Source of the DNA: Asterias amurensis
Lineage: Eukaryota > Echinodermata > Asteroidea > Forcipulatida > Asteriidae
DNA: 64,000 bases
Assembly: GCF_032118995.1 (NCBI RefSeq)
Contig: NC_092657.1
Location: 493,891-557,890, forward strand
Reading direction: 5' to 3'
Numbering within the stretch: position 1 is the stretch's first letter; every line of letters starts with the position of its first letter. The position numbers were made by a program, and so were the translations under genes. Shown here piece after piece: positions 22,294-34,000 of this stretch. The notes beneath the pieces are model-generated. The model searched no databases. It saw only the letters and a list, made by a program, of their open reading frames with translations, and had not been told where the DNA came from.

Positions 22294-25200
22294 TTAGCTT
22301 TCTCCACTGATAGCAGATACTACTCTCCTTCTCACAGATTCAAGCTCTTGTAAACCGACCCCTCCGATGATTTCCACATCTTCGTTGTCTCCGTCGTCGT
22401 TGGAGGAGTCTCCTCTCTCTTCATAGCTTTTCGTGAAGTCCACATCGGGTAGACAGTCCTCCTCAGAATCCAGGTCAGAGTTTGGTAACTCTTCACTTGA
22501 CCTTTGACCTCCTTCGTTGCTTTCCTCATCGTCAGTGTCAACCTCCTCCTCATGGGTTGGGGAATTGAGGGAGTTGGTCAAGCCAGTTGGTACAGTACCT
22601 GGGCATTAGGGATATTTTACACAATTAGGCTTTGCTACACACATAGTTCAAGAAACGCGGGTAGCTGAACAACCAAGGGTAGATTTTTCATGCTAGGATT
22701 AGTCGTCAGTATTCAGGCCCACAGAGGCAACGAAGGCGATTGCCTCCATGCCTCCCCCTGGTCATTGCCTTTGTGCCCTTGAAATGCTCCAATAGAAATT
22801 CACAATTTCCCCATAGGGTGCCCTTTACAAAGGAGAGAATGCCTTGGTGCCCTTGCCCTTTCAAAAACGAAGCATACAGGGCCAAGTATAATCACAGTGA
22901 TTTGTGTTGTGACGTCACATGTTGCTTGGCAAATAAGATTGATACACCGTTAAGAAAAATCTTAACTTTTTGTGAAATCGGCCCCTGGATGTGACCTGAA
23001 TAAGTGGTTCTGAACCCATAGAGTTATATATAAGAAGTAGAGGGTGCACTGGTCTATATACGCGACCTCGCATGCGCGTAGGCGGCCATTTTCTAAGTTG
23101 ACAAAACAGGCATCGCACAGCATGTGTTTGTGCAGCCATTTTGTAAGATGACAAAACAGCAGGGAATAGTGTTCAATAAACACAAACTCCAACGCGCTTA
23201 CAGAATGACGCGCATGTCTCCTTACGTTCCTGTCGCATTTGTGCAAGAAGCATCACCAGTGCACCCTCTAGTTCTTATATATAACTTTATATGTTCTGAA
23301 CCACAGACAATGGATCACCTACTCAGCTGTAGCAGAAATGTGAGGCTAGAGAACTGGCCAAGTTTAATCAAAGAACCAAAGACTCTGCTCCGCTCAGGCT
23401 GAAACACAATATCTAGTGTATGGGTAAAAACAAATTAAGACTTGAACCCTTTTCACGAGACAGCAACTTGGCAAGGGTGCCTTGCTTAATTTTAGCATGG
23501 TTGCAAAATTGCACCTCGTGTGAAAGGATAACAATGCTTAGACTGTCCATATAGGTCAGTAAATTTGTGAAGATTTGACTAAGGACCTAAGACAGTCCAT
23601 GCTGAAATTAAGCAATGGTCCCCTGCTAAATTGCTGCCGTATGAATAAGGCTTTAGACTCACCAGTAAGCTGCTCAGTAACTTGACTCATAGCAATACCC
23701 ATATTATTCATCATGTCCATCATACGCTGCATGGAACGTTCGGTATCTTCAAGACGTTTCTTAAGGGCAGTCATCTCATCTGGACTACCCTCAGATGCAG
23801 CTGAAAGAAAATAATCAATCTCAGAAATTAATTCAGGCCTGATTTTTCATGGAGGCAACGAAAGTGATTTCCTCCGTGCCCCCTGGTCATTGCCTTGGTG
23901 TCCTTAAAATGCTCCAGTAGAAATTTACAATTTCCTCATAGGATGCCCTTAACCCAGGAGAAAATGCCTTGGTGCCCTTGCCCTTTAAAAAACGAAGCAT
24001 ACAGGCCTGTTAATTCATTGCTTTATTGATGGATAGTCTTTCAATTTCTCTAGATTTCAATTTCTCTAGTTTTAAGGAAACATTCAACTGCTATAAGCAG
24101 TAGTCATACAATGGAGCACTAAGGAAGGCCTCAAATACACCCACAGCACCCAAAATGCCCAAGTGCCCTTCGTTTTACTGTGGTACCCTTTCTAAAGTTC
24201 CAATACAAACTTACAATCCCAGTCGTGGCACTCGTGCCCTTGTGCAAGTCACTAAACCATAGATGGTTTTTTTTAATGGGATAGTATGTGCATTATGATC
24301 TACCAGCCAGGCTCCTAGTGGATGACACACATGCCTACATCCTTACAGACTGTGAAGGGTGTAACCCTGTTTGTTTAAGCCCCAGGAGTTGAGGGCAACA
24401 TGCCCCTGGTGACAGTCGACTTGGTCGACAGCCAAAATCAAGTGTAGCCCTCGTCTTGTAGTGTCCCTCCGACCTTGTGCTGATAGGCAATATCATTTAA
24501 AATATTTTACAAATCCCAAAGAAAAATTTATGTGAATAGTCGTTTTTCTTCTACTAGTAGACATGACCCTAAGATGACTTACCCTTGCTCTTAGTAACTG
24601 GTGCTGTTGATCTTGTCTTAGGTGTTGTAGTCTTCCTACTCTTAATACCACTGTAGTTATCAGCACGTAGTTGTTCTGATAGCTGTTTCTGAAGCTGTTC
24701 TTGTTGGACTCTGTGTAGGATTGCGCTGTCATCTTTCTCTGTTTCCCATGCACCAGTAATGTCTGGCTCATTCGGCTTGTTAGGTTTGTCCTTCAGGAAT
24801 ATCTGGAGTTAAAATAAGTTCAAGTTCAGCGCCAAATTTCATAGAGCTGCCTAATAAGCACAAAAAGTAGCTAAGCATAACAAAACTATGCTTACCAGAA
24901 TAAGGTTACCAGCTTAGCTACCATGTCACATGTACAATGTATGATTGGTATCCTGCTTAGCAGACAATTGTTAAGCGATATTTTCTGCTTGCTTCAGCAG
25001 GAATTTGGGCCCTAGTGGTTAAGCTTTAACATGTGGGTTCGAATCCCGGTCATGAAACTTGCTTTCTTCAGTAAGATACTTTACTATAATTGATTCTCTT
25101 CACCCAGGGATATAAATGGGTACCTGCTAGGGTAGATGTTGATATTGTGTATGAAAAAGCTACTGGGGTGCCACAGCAGTTTGGGTTGTATACTCCCCAG

Positions 25201-27822
25201 AGAGCTGAGAAAGATTAAAGAAATGTTATTGGCCCAATGACCAGGGCACTTATGTAAAGCGCATTGAGAGGTTATTGTGTGCAGTAACTGGATGAGAGTT
25301 CATAATTCAATGTACAGCCACAGGCCAGCGTTAATCATAATGAAACAACCCCTATACGCCTCTCTTAATACTTATGCATGACGTCATAATTCTTACCCAA
25401 AATGAGGCTATGGGTGCACGTCCCCCACCACTCTCAGTGGCTGCGCCCATCGCCTCGTTTTGGATTAGCATTGTGACTTACCTCATGCATAAGTATTAAG
25501 AAAGGCGTATAATCATGATCAAGGGCTGTTGCAGGGTAAATTGACTTACCCTGTACATGATGTATGCAAAATATATCACAATGCCGACAGCATAAAGAGG
25601 AAGTACTGAACCCATAACCCCACGACCTTTAGATGCTTCCTGCTTCTGCTGGGCAAAGTAGGATGCAGGATCCCCAGCTGAAATGGAAAGACAAAAATAA
25701 CAATCATAGATTATTTTGATACACAGAAGAAGCATCTCGATTAAGGTAATAATTTTGGAGTTCCCCTTAAACCAAAATGTGTTAGCATCTATTCCCGATG
25801 CAAACAGCATCTATAAGACCTAAGAGGGCAAGACCGTTTCATTTTGCAAAGATGCTCCACAAGAAAAAAAAAACTGTGGAAAGTCTTAGGAAAAATGAAA
25901 TTACAAGGACAGAGGGGAAAGAACAAAAGATGCCTCTACTCTCTAAAGAGATGCATATTTGAGAATGGGTTTAGTCCCTTGCTTAACAATGATGTACAAT
26001 TAATGCCTTATGCAAAAATGAGGATGTGCCACTATGCTTGGGTGGGGCGGGGGTAGTCAGTACTGACACATCACGGAGGCAATGAAGGCGATTGCCTATG
26101 AGCCCCCTGGTCATTGCCTTGGTGCCCTTGAAATGCTCCAGTAGAAATTTACTATTTTCTCATAGATGCCCTTTACCATGGAGAAAATGCCTTGGTGCCC
26201 TTTCAAAGACGAAGCATGCAGGCCTGGGTAGTTTTCCCTGGATAAACTTAAGATTGTTGGAAAACCTTGGACAGTCCCTTACCATGTTTCATATTACGTT
26301 GGGCAGTTCGCTCCATTTCCATCCGCCTTGTTGCCCCAGCAGGACTACGCTGTGCGCCCCTCATCTGTGGTGGCATGTCTGTAGGTAAGAAAGACATTAA
26401 AGTATCCACTGGACTAGGGAAGAAACTGAAGTTGACTGATTGCCACAGATAAAACAATATGTATGAGCTAAATGGTAACCCTACACTATAGAAAGTGACA
26501 TAATTGTAAAGTTATACTCATTGCAGTTACACTACACTGTCTATTAGAAAAGGAAGGAATGGAAATTTCCATTGCAGTATAACATTACATTTGACCTAAT
26601 AATTGCTGTACATGAACAGTGCATATCAATATCATGTACACTTGTTTGCTTGTTGTAGGCATGTATAGCCTAGATAGACACTTTGTAGAACCATAGAGCA
26701 AGATCGGAATTTGCTATAGAAGTTTTCGCTTTGATTGACTGACATAACAATAAATATTATAAAAAAGGCACTGAAGTAAACAGATGAACAAAACAGTTTT
26801 GTGTTTTGTTAAATATTATTCATAAATACCTCAGACAGTTTTGCTATTGGTGGAGAGTGTGTCACGTGGGGGTGTTTAAACTTTTGATAATGACCAGTAT
26901 TAATAACCGGTTATGAGAAACCGGTTGTAGCATAGAGCAAGGAACAGAAGGAGTTACAACTCAAGTCTTAATCCCCGAAGCTCAAATTAATCTGATTAGG
27001 ACCGGTTGTAGCATAGAGCAAGGAACAGAAGGAGTTACAACTCAAGTCTTAATCCCCGAAGCTCAAATTAATCTGATTAGTGCTGCGTCCACCTCCAATG
27101 GAAACACTATGGTCATGGATGTGAACCGCAGCGCCTGTAATAAAAGGCTGTACACATTCCGTCCTCAGCGAGCTCTTTGTACCCCATGTGTTACCGCCTT
27201 TCGCTGCCGTTGTTGGTATCACGTTGGGAAAAGTTTCCGTATGGCGCCTCCATCATTCGATATAAAATAATATAGTATCTAATTTACCTCAATATTGAGA
27301 TATCCCTTTCTGTAAAAAAAGAGTGAACAGTGGTGGCGCCATACGGAAAGTTATCCTCACGTTGTTTTCCATTCATAATTATTGGAATGGTAAAGTTAAA
27401 GTAGCAACACACAACAAAATTAAAAATATTTTATGCATCGATCAAAGTTGTGTGTTGTTTTCCTTTACCCAACTACAGTACAATTCACCATCATAGGATA
27501 GGGTAATTAATCCGCAGCACACTGTACATTATCACGTTACCTAACTTAGTTTAATCAACAATATTATTACTTATGGGAGTTATGTAGGCCTAATATTTAA
27601 TAATATAAATAAAACAGTAAATACAACAAACGACGACAACATAATGTGATGAGCATTTGTGAATGATTTAAACTCATATTTACCTGGTACTTCCTTCTTT
27701 TCATCGGTCGGTTCTGATCCAAACCATTTTCTAAATATATTGCTGAATATCGATGGATATAAGACTGCATTACATAGGACTAAAATGGTAAAAACAAAGC
27801 ACATCGTATGATGGACCGCCAT
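22294..27822 (-). CDS. ric3: RIC-3 family acetylcholine receptor chaperone, 6 exons, 341 aa
   Basis: Exons: 27684-27822, 26283-26378, 25550-25677, 24583-24802, 23663-23800, 22294-22598; all phases agree. RIC-3 is an ER membrane protein that promotes folding and assembly of nicotinic acetylcholine receptors. Residues 7-25 are a hydrophobic N-terminal segment. Residues 51-77 carry the QMRGAQRSPAGATRR-type basic stretch. GRGVMG (96-101) is followed by a second membrane segment (about 102-119, LPLYAVGIVIYFAYIMY), the family hallmark. A predicted coiled coil of KKRLEDTERSMQRMMDMM type lies in exon 5 (about 195-240). The 100-residue acidic tail (EEEVDTDDEESNEGG) ends in RRVVSAISGES. The length is near the vertebrate protein. 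An in-frame TTG 24 bases upstream was not used as start. Confidence 0.92.
24301..24420. repeat. Single diverged unit of the 4195-4510 tandem repeat
   Basis: Shares CCAGGCTCCTAGTGGATGA and AACCCTGTTT..GCCCCAGGAG with the array in the kinase-like gene. It is intronic in ric3 (between exons 4 and 5). Confidence 0.6.
24829..25280. mobile_element. MITE-B followed by a truncated tRNA-Ser-like SINE
   Basis: 24829-25012 is a MITE-B (GCCAAATTTCATAGAGCTGC to GGAATTTGGGCC). From 25013 it is followed directly by TAGTGGTTAAGC, a B box (GGTTCGAATCCCGGTC) and the SINE S1 body (GGTACCTGCTAGGG, AAAGCGCATTGAGAGG). It lies in an intron of ric3. Confidence 0.65.
26920..27080. repeat. Perfect 80-bp tandem duplication
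   Basis: Two copies, 26920-26999 and 27001-27080, starting ACCGGTTGTAGCATAGAGC and ending AATTAATCTGATTAG, separated by one G. I see no mismatch. It lies in intron 1 of ric3. Confidence 0.95.
27228..27350. mobile_element. Short inverted-repeat element in ric3 intron 1
   Basis: AGTTTCCGTATGGCGCC near the left end and GGCGCCATACGGAAAGT near the right end are exact inverted repeats of about 17 bp (one spacer base differs) around an AT-rich centre. No ORF. Confidence 0.6.
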
Positions 27823-27857
27823 CTTTATCAAATGATTTTTGCTCAATGCTAGGAATC

Positions 27858-28172
27858 TAGTCTTGGGCCCAAGACTATAGTGCTCGATATTGGATAATGT
27901 ACTCTACGCGCAGTTGTAAATCGCCAAAGCGCGCCTTCTACGGTAAGATTCAATTTACTGGCGAGCTTGAATTCTAGACTATACTGCAAGTAGTTATAGT
28001 TGCTTGCCATTCATAGCATGCAGTTGTAAGAACTATATGTTGCAGTATAGTCTAGATTTCAAGCTTGCCAGTAGTATTAAATCGTACAGTAGAGGGCGCG
28101 CTTTCGCGATTTACAACTGCGCGTAGTTCACTTTCCAATATCGGGCACTATAGTCTTGGGCCAAGACTGTGA
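27858..28172. mobile_element. Foldback element just upstream of ric3
   Basis: The two arms (about 27863-27990 and 28035-28166) are inverted repeats over most of their length. The outer ends are CTTGGGCCCAAGACTATAGT and ACTATAGTCTTGGGCCAAG, and the inner segments AGACTATACTGCAAGTAG and ATGTTGCAGTATAGTCT also match. It begins 40 bp upstream of the ric3 ATG, so it overlaps the probable promoter or 5' UTR. Confidence 0.85.
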
Positions 28173-29496
28173 GGAATCACGTACAAACCCTACCGGTTAC
28201 ATCGACCCCATCCGATGTACAACGTAATTCTCGATGCAAAGTTAGGGGCGCCAAATCACATCGTAGCTCTGGGGACGGTGATAACAATACTGCGTTGTCG
28301 CGTTCTTTGCGTTCCCAGGCTTGACAGACATAGAGTTGAAAGAATGGAACCTGACTATTCCCTTCTTGCCTCGTTTTGGGTTGCCTTGCTTTATTGTAAG
28401 AAAATCAAACCTCATGAAATTAAATTCAATTTCATAAGTCTGTGTGTTGCAATTTCTATCTATGGTAGAAATGTTAAATAAACTAGGCTTGAAGCGGTCA
28501 ATGTGGTAGGCGAGGCTGCACATTCATCAGGAGTTCAGATGGTTAATGGTTTAAGAAGAGGATAAGCATTATAATGAAGATTCTTGGTGAAATGTGTAAC
28601 TAAAAATTTAAAAAAGTCAAAGAAAAATATTGAAGGGGTCTAGAAACTTAATTCGTAAAAAAAAAAATCAATGGGCCTAATAATAAACAAATGAATATTG
28701 TTAGAAGATACAAATCTCTGAGGCCTACAAAATAATTAATGTGAGGGTGGGTCAGTCTTGTATATGTAGCAAGGTGAATATATCCAGTTATAACAAAAAC
28801 AGGGAGGAAATTGTCGAAAGCAATGGCAGTTATGTAATACTTCCTTCATGAATAATAACAATTCTCTGATTTAATTAAATGAGTGATTTACTTGATGTAG
28901 GTAGGTCGGATAGAATAATGGTTTGGTACAATGAACGTGAATGTGTTTCAAATAATTGATTATGCTGGGAATAAAGTCAATACAGGCAGGCAAACATCTG
29001 CCCATGATGTTAATTATTTGAAATGAACTCTGAATGAAATTGAGTAAGTTGCAGTGTAGAATAAACCAGTTATTGTTTTAATGTTTGTGATTACTTGGTG
29101 TTGATGGGGGTTCTCTTTCAAAATATGTTTTAAAATGTTTTCTTTCCCCCAAATTCTTCTCTTTTAAACAATCTCATTCAGTCCGGTTATGTGCTTCTTT
29201 TATTATAAAACCACAAATTCTTTTGTGACTAGTTCCAAGTGTCAGTTAACTTTATAATTAATTGTAGACATTACAAAATGAGTCAAATTGTACACAAAGA
29301 AATTGACCCCGAAAAAGCGAAAAACATAAAGTTTAAATTCTCTAAAGAAACACAAGGAAAATCACAAAGTTACTGGTATAAAAACCTTATAAATTTTATT
29401 TACTTTGAAATTAACAAAATGCAGTCATTTAAATATACATTTGCACAAGAAAGAAAACATGACTGTGTAGGAAAAACACAACCTCTAGCCATCAGG

Positions 29497-29900
29497 ATGG
29501 CTCGGTGGTCTAGTTGGTATAAAGACATCTGGGCCCAATTTCATAGAGCTGCTAAGCACAAAAATTTGCTAAGCATAAAATTTCTTCCTTGATAAAAACA
29601 GGATTACCAACCAAATATCAATTTGTTGCATATTGCTTGTTACTGGTATTCAGCTGTTGTTTGTTTATCCCCAAAACCATATGGAAGTTTGGTTGGTAAT
29701 TTTGTTTTTATCAAGGCAAAAATTTCATGCTAAGCAAACTTATGTGCTCTCTATGAAATTGGGCCCTGCTCTAGCAATGCAAAGGTAGTGAGGTTGAATC
29801 CCACCCGAGTTATTTGCCTGTGTTTTTTTTCACAGAACACCAAAAAGTTCTAAGTATAGAGTGCCTATTTCACATCGGTGTGAGGATAAAAAACAAAGAA
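29497..29900 (+). mobile_element. SINE S2 interrupted by a MITE-B
   Basis: The tRNA-like head GGCTCGGTGGTCTAGTTGGT stops after GACATCTG at 29531. The MITE-B occupies 29532-29765, and the SINE resumes with CTGCTCTAGCAATGC and a B box (GGTTGAATCCCACCC). The intact relative at 34976-35120 has GACACTGCTCTAG at this point, so the insertion duplicated CTG. Confidence 0.85.
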
Positions 29901-29954
29901 GAGATAATTGAGTGAACCAAAGATTTATGATCTTCTCTCCAAACAATCATGTTG

Positions 29955-30339
29955 ATTTAAAGGGAAGGTACACTATTGGTAATAGCCAGAGACCAGTCTT
30001 CTCACTTGGTGTATCCCATCATATGCATTAACTAACAAACCTGTGAAAATTTGGGCTCAATCGGTCATTGAAGTTGCGAGAAAATGATGAAAGAAAAAAC
30101 ACCCTCGTTAGATGAATTTGTGTGCTTTAAGATAGAAATAAAAGACTTCTACATGTAGCTAGAAGTCTTTTATTATTTTAGTGATAAATTACCTCTTTCT
30201 CAAAAACTACATTACTTCAGAGGGAGTCGTTTCCCACAATGTTTTACACTATCAACAGCTCTTCAATGCTTGTTACCAAGTCAGTTTTTAAGTTAATATT
30301 TGTTTTGAGTAATTACCAAAATGTGCACTTTCCCTTTAA
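29955..30339. mobile_element. MITE-A copy
   Basis: Termini TTTAAAGGGAAGGTACACTA and inverse TGTGCACTTTCCCTTTAA, bordered by TTAA. The interior shares CCTGTGAAAATTTGGGCTC and GGGAGTCGTTTCCCACAATG with the family. Confidence 0.85.
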
Positions 30340-31028
30340 GTCTGGGTGCCAGGGGACTGAACATCCATCACATAACAGCTGTGGGTACAATCCCCTTTAC
30401 AACCTCATACCCACAATGGGTTATTTCAGCTGCAACATTGAAATTTAAACTTTTAAAAGAACGCCCTCTTATCAGACAACAAATCGTTTGAGAGTAAATA
30501 TTTCAAGATATACAACAAATCACTGATAGTAGTATCTTGAACTAAATCTCATAGAATCAAGACAATTTTAAAGATACTTTTTGGTGTAGATGCTTATATA
30601 ATTGTAGTAAACGAAAACCTCTCTATAACTCCTCATTGCCTAATTTGTTACTCTTTAATTGCTCTAAAAAGGACCCCTTACAATCAAAACTGGTTCTTTT
30701 AGATGAAACCATGATTTTAAGGGAATGTCCAGTTTGGTTACTCCAAAAGTTAATTTCCATAAACACTTTCCGTAAAAGCACTGCAGCTGTTGATGTGTCA
30801 CACGTATAACATTTTGAGCAGCAAATCCATTTAGAGAATGTGGTTTTAAAGAAGAGCCAAAACTATTATGAATGAGGAAAATGTTTAAATTGTATTGGAA
30901 CTTTGCAAAGGACATCACAGCAAAAGCACAGAGCACCACTGCAAAAGCTGTGGGTGTCGTGGGTTATTTTGAGGCCTGGGATAAGGCTTTTGAAGGAGTC
31001 TACAAAAATAAACAGAGGTCATGTTTCT

Positions 31029-34000
31029 TTATCTCATAATATTTGACCTAATGGTCTCCTTATCATTCATTGGATAACCATCTACTGAATATTCATTAGT
31101 TTGCATAATATCAATGACATCACTATCAGTTACTTCCATTGACGTAAAGCTCTGTGTATTGAACCCACTATCTGCCTGCATTGGTGTGACCTCTCGCTGG
31201 ATGACCTTTGACCTTGGACTTGCTGCCGGGAACCCTCCAAGAGTAACAGACTTTTGATGTATAAACTTTCCATCAGGTTCTGGGCTGGAACCATCTAAGC
31301 CGAGGTGGGTACCATCTAAGCCAAGGTGGGATTTTGATGTTGTAGGAATAGCGCTGAGTACCAATGAAGTATTACTGGGTACCAGTTTCAAAGTGGAAGT
31401 GAGTTGCTTTCGGGATGTGAATAACTGGTGCCGCATGCTCTCATCAACTTGAAATGATGGGATATCATCGGAACTGAACATGCTACTACCAACTGGGTTG
31501 AGCATCTCCTGGTCATCGTCAAGGAACAGATGGTCCTCAGATGGTTGAGTACCACTACAGGTTAAATCATCAGAACACTTGCTGGGGTTGAATACATACG
31601 ACTGCTCCATACTACACATGGAAGAGGAAGCTGCGTCCGGGCTGGATGATTCAGAATCGATGGAATCACTGTGATCATTGGAATCACTAAGATCAGTTGG
31701 GTCTCTTACTGTCAATAAATCACTCGCTTGAAGGAAGTCAGTCATGGGTGCATCATCTATGAATAAAACATATACAACAAAATCAATCAAATTGATGTAT
31801 CCAAATTGGCTGTTACAGCTATGGTTACGACTGTTGCTATGGGTGTTGTTAAAGAAATACTCTACTTCAATGCAATAGCGGAAATCTGGCTGCCTAATAA
31901 AAAAGACTGGTGCTTCACTCCCTGATGACCCAGCACCCCACAACTCTTGTGGGAGACAAGGATCAAGCCTTGTGGGAGATGAAGATAAAGACAATACCAA
32001 CTTAAAATCGGAGTTGGCGGCTACAGCTACGACTCTTGCCAAGATTGTTGCTAAGGGTATCATTTCAATGTTGTTGTTGTTGTTTCGTTTTTCAAACTCC
32101 CACAAGAGGATATAAACACCAAGCTGGCAACATCAAATCTCTCTCATACAAACATTGGTTTTAACTTTAATGATGAATTGCACAAATCTAGAAATTGAGA
32201 TTCAGTAACTATATATGACAATAGTTACTCCAGTCTTTGCTGAATGAGTGATTAGCTTGGACATTTGAACCAACAACTTTGTAATTGTAATTTCGGCTGT
32301 CCAACCACTGGATCCATGTATGATGACGCAGAAATCTAGACTTAGCCGGCAATTCAGATAAAGGATTTCTACAAACTCTATCCTACCAATTTTGTCTGCC
32401 ACAGATGTAGGGTTTTTCTCAAACTCGACTTCACTTGCGCAGAATGACATTGCCATTATCTCTTCACTCGAGGGCGCTAGATGCATCTCGCTGGACTTGG
32501 ATTGAGGATTGGCAAAGATGGGTGAGGCTTCTGGTAGTAATAAACCACTAGAGGGCGCTCCACTTGTGTTGGAAGAGTTCAATACTGGCTGGGGAGAATC
32601 TATCAAATCAAATCATTTGTTTCATTATTACTATTATTTATTTGACAAAGAAAAACCAAAAAGAGCAAAAACAAGAAGATGATTAAAGAAGTAATCCAAA
32701 CGAAAATAAAAAAAGGAACAACAGAAAGAAAAAAATATAATTCCCAACAGATTTGATAAAAAGTGTGAACAAATATTTGACCTTTGTTCTCTTTCCTCAG
32801 TCAAGTCAGTGTTTTTTGTGGCAAGTAGTTCTTAAAAGTAAACAAAAATAAATAAATACCGCACATGAGCGCAGAATTTGTTTATCTGCAGCAAGGATTT
32901 TTTAGTTTAAGAAAGTTCTGTGCTTATAAACGATGTGACCTCTGACGTCACTCGAAAACCATAACATGATTCACGCGCATACCGCCAGGCAAAACCTCTG
33001 TGTTTTGGCAGCCAGCTAGAAAGTGTATGCAATCTTACCATGACTACGCGTCTTTTTGCCCAGCGAAACATGACGTATACAGTGTTTTGTCAACAGAGGG
33101 CGGTTTGAATGTAAACATAGGTCACATCGTCTATAAGCAGTTCTATGACCTTGGACCCAGTACCTGTTGCTGGTGAGTATACGCTGCCTGAGATGGGAGA
33201 GAAAGCTGGAGAGCACATGAGACCAGTGGATGTAGAGCCTTGACGACAAGGTGTCCAACGTCCTGGCGTCATCTTACTAGAGATAGGACTCGATGAAAAC
33301 TGACTCTGTAGAGAAATTCAACAGGAATTTACAATCAGTAATAACCAACATGTAATATGGAAGGTCTAAGTCTTGACTCTTAACATCTCCAACATCTCGT
33401 CTAACATCTCCAAAATTGCAATCGCTGGTTGCCATAGTTTATTCTGTAGAGCTTCTGCTTCATAGGGTGCTTTCGATTAGCTTTCCTGTGCTCACTCGGG
33501 TGAGCCCCTGACTCGCCCTTTCATGGTGACGTGATGCAACTTAGGCCAGCCCCAAGTGACCCGTTCCACAAGCAGGGCACTTGGGGCTGACCCGGTTGAG
33601 CCCTGCGATGACGTCAAACCTTTTCAAACATACCGGTGGCAGACCGGGGTCGACCCGGGGAAGCTAATTGAATGCACCCACTAATACCTTTAAAGAGTGG
33701 ATTTGAATTTCCACTCATGAAGCTTGTGTACATGCTACTTGAGACAATTTAACTTTTGGCAAACGAATCAGTGAAGTAAATTTGACAAGATAAACAATAA
33801 ACCTTTGAACTTACTTGCACTGATCCTGGAGTATTGACGAGACTAATATCTGAACTTGATAATGTAGAGTCATCTACTTGTCTGATGGGAGAAACCTAAG
33901 GGGTTTAAAGCAACAAAGACATGATGAGTATGAACATTTATAAAAACATTTATAAAAACATTTATAGAGCACATTATTCGATAGGCCTCAAGGCGCTTCA

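Larger units (their letters stand above)
28173..31028. other. Intergenic interval between bora and ric3
   Basis: AT-rich with no supported gene. It contains a SINE interrupted by a MITE-B (29497-29900) and a MITE-A (29955-30339); the rest shows nothing recognisable. Confidence 0.6.

Noticed and set aside
27822-27846. Upstream in-frame start for RIC-3 (MSKNHLIK)
   Set aside because: The first codon there is TTG; the ATG at 27822 gives a normal membrane-anchor N-terminus.
29035-29240. Possible unrelated promoter or exon near 29.1 kb
   Set aside because: AT-rich sequence without a consistent ORF, splice pair or motif.
29239-29592. 117-codon plus-strand ORF
   Set aside because: Its 3' part runs into a SINE and a MITE-B; no domain, splice or codon-use support.
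31757-32105. N-terminal extension of the last bora exon
   Set aside because: The acceptor at 31757 and phase match to exon 9 show that this is intron, open by chance.
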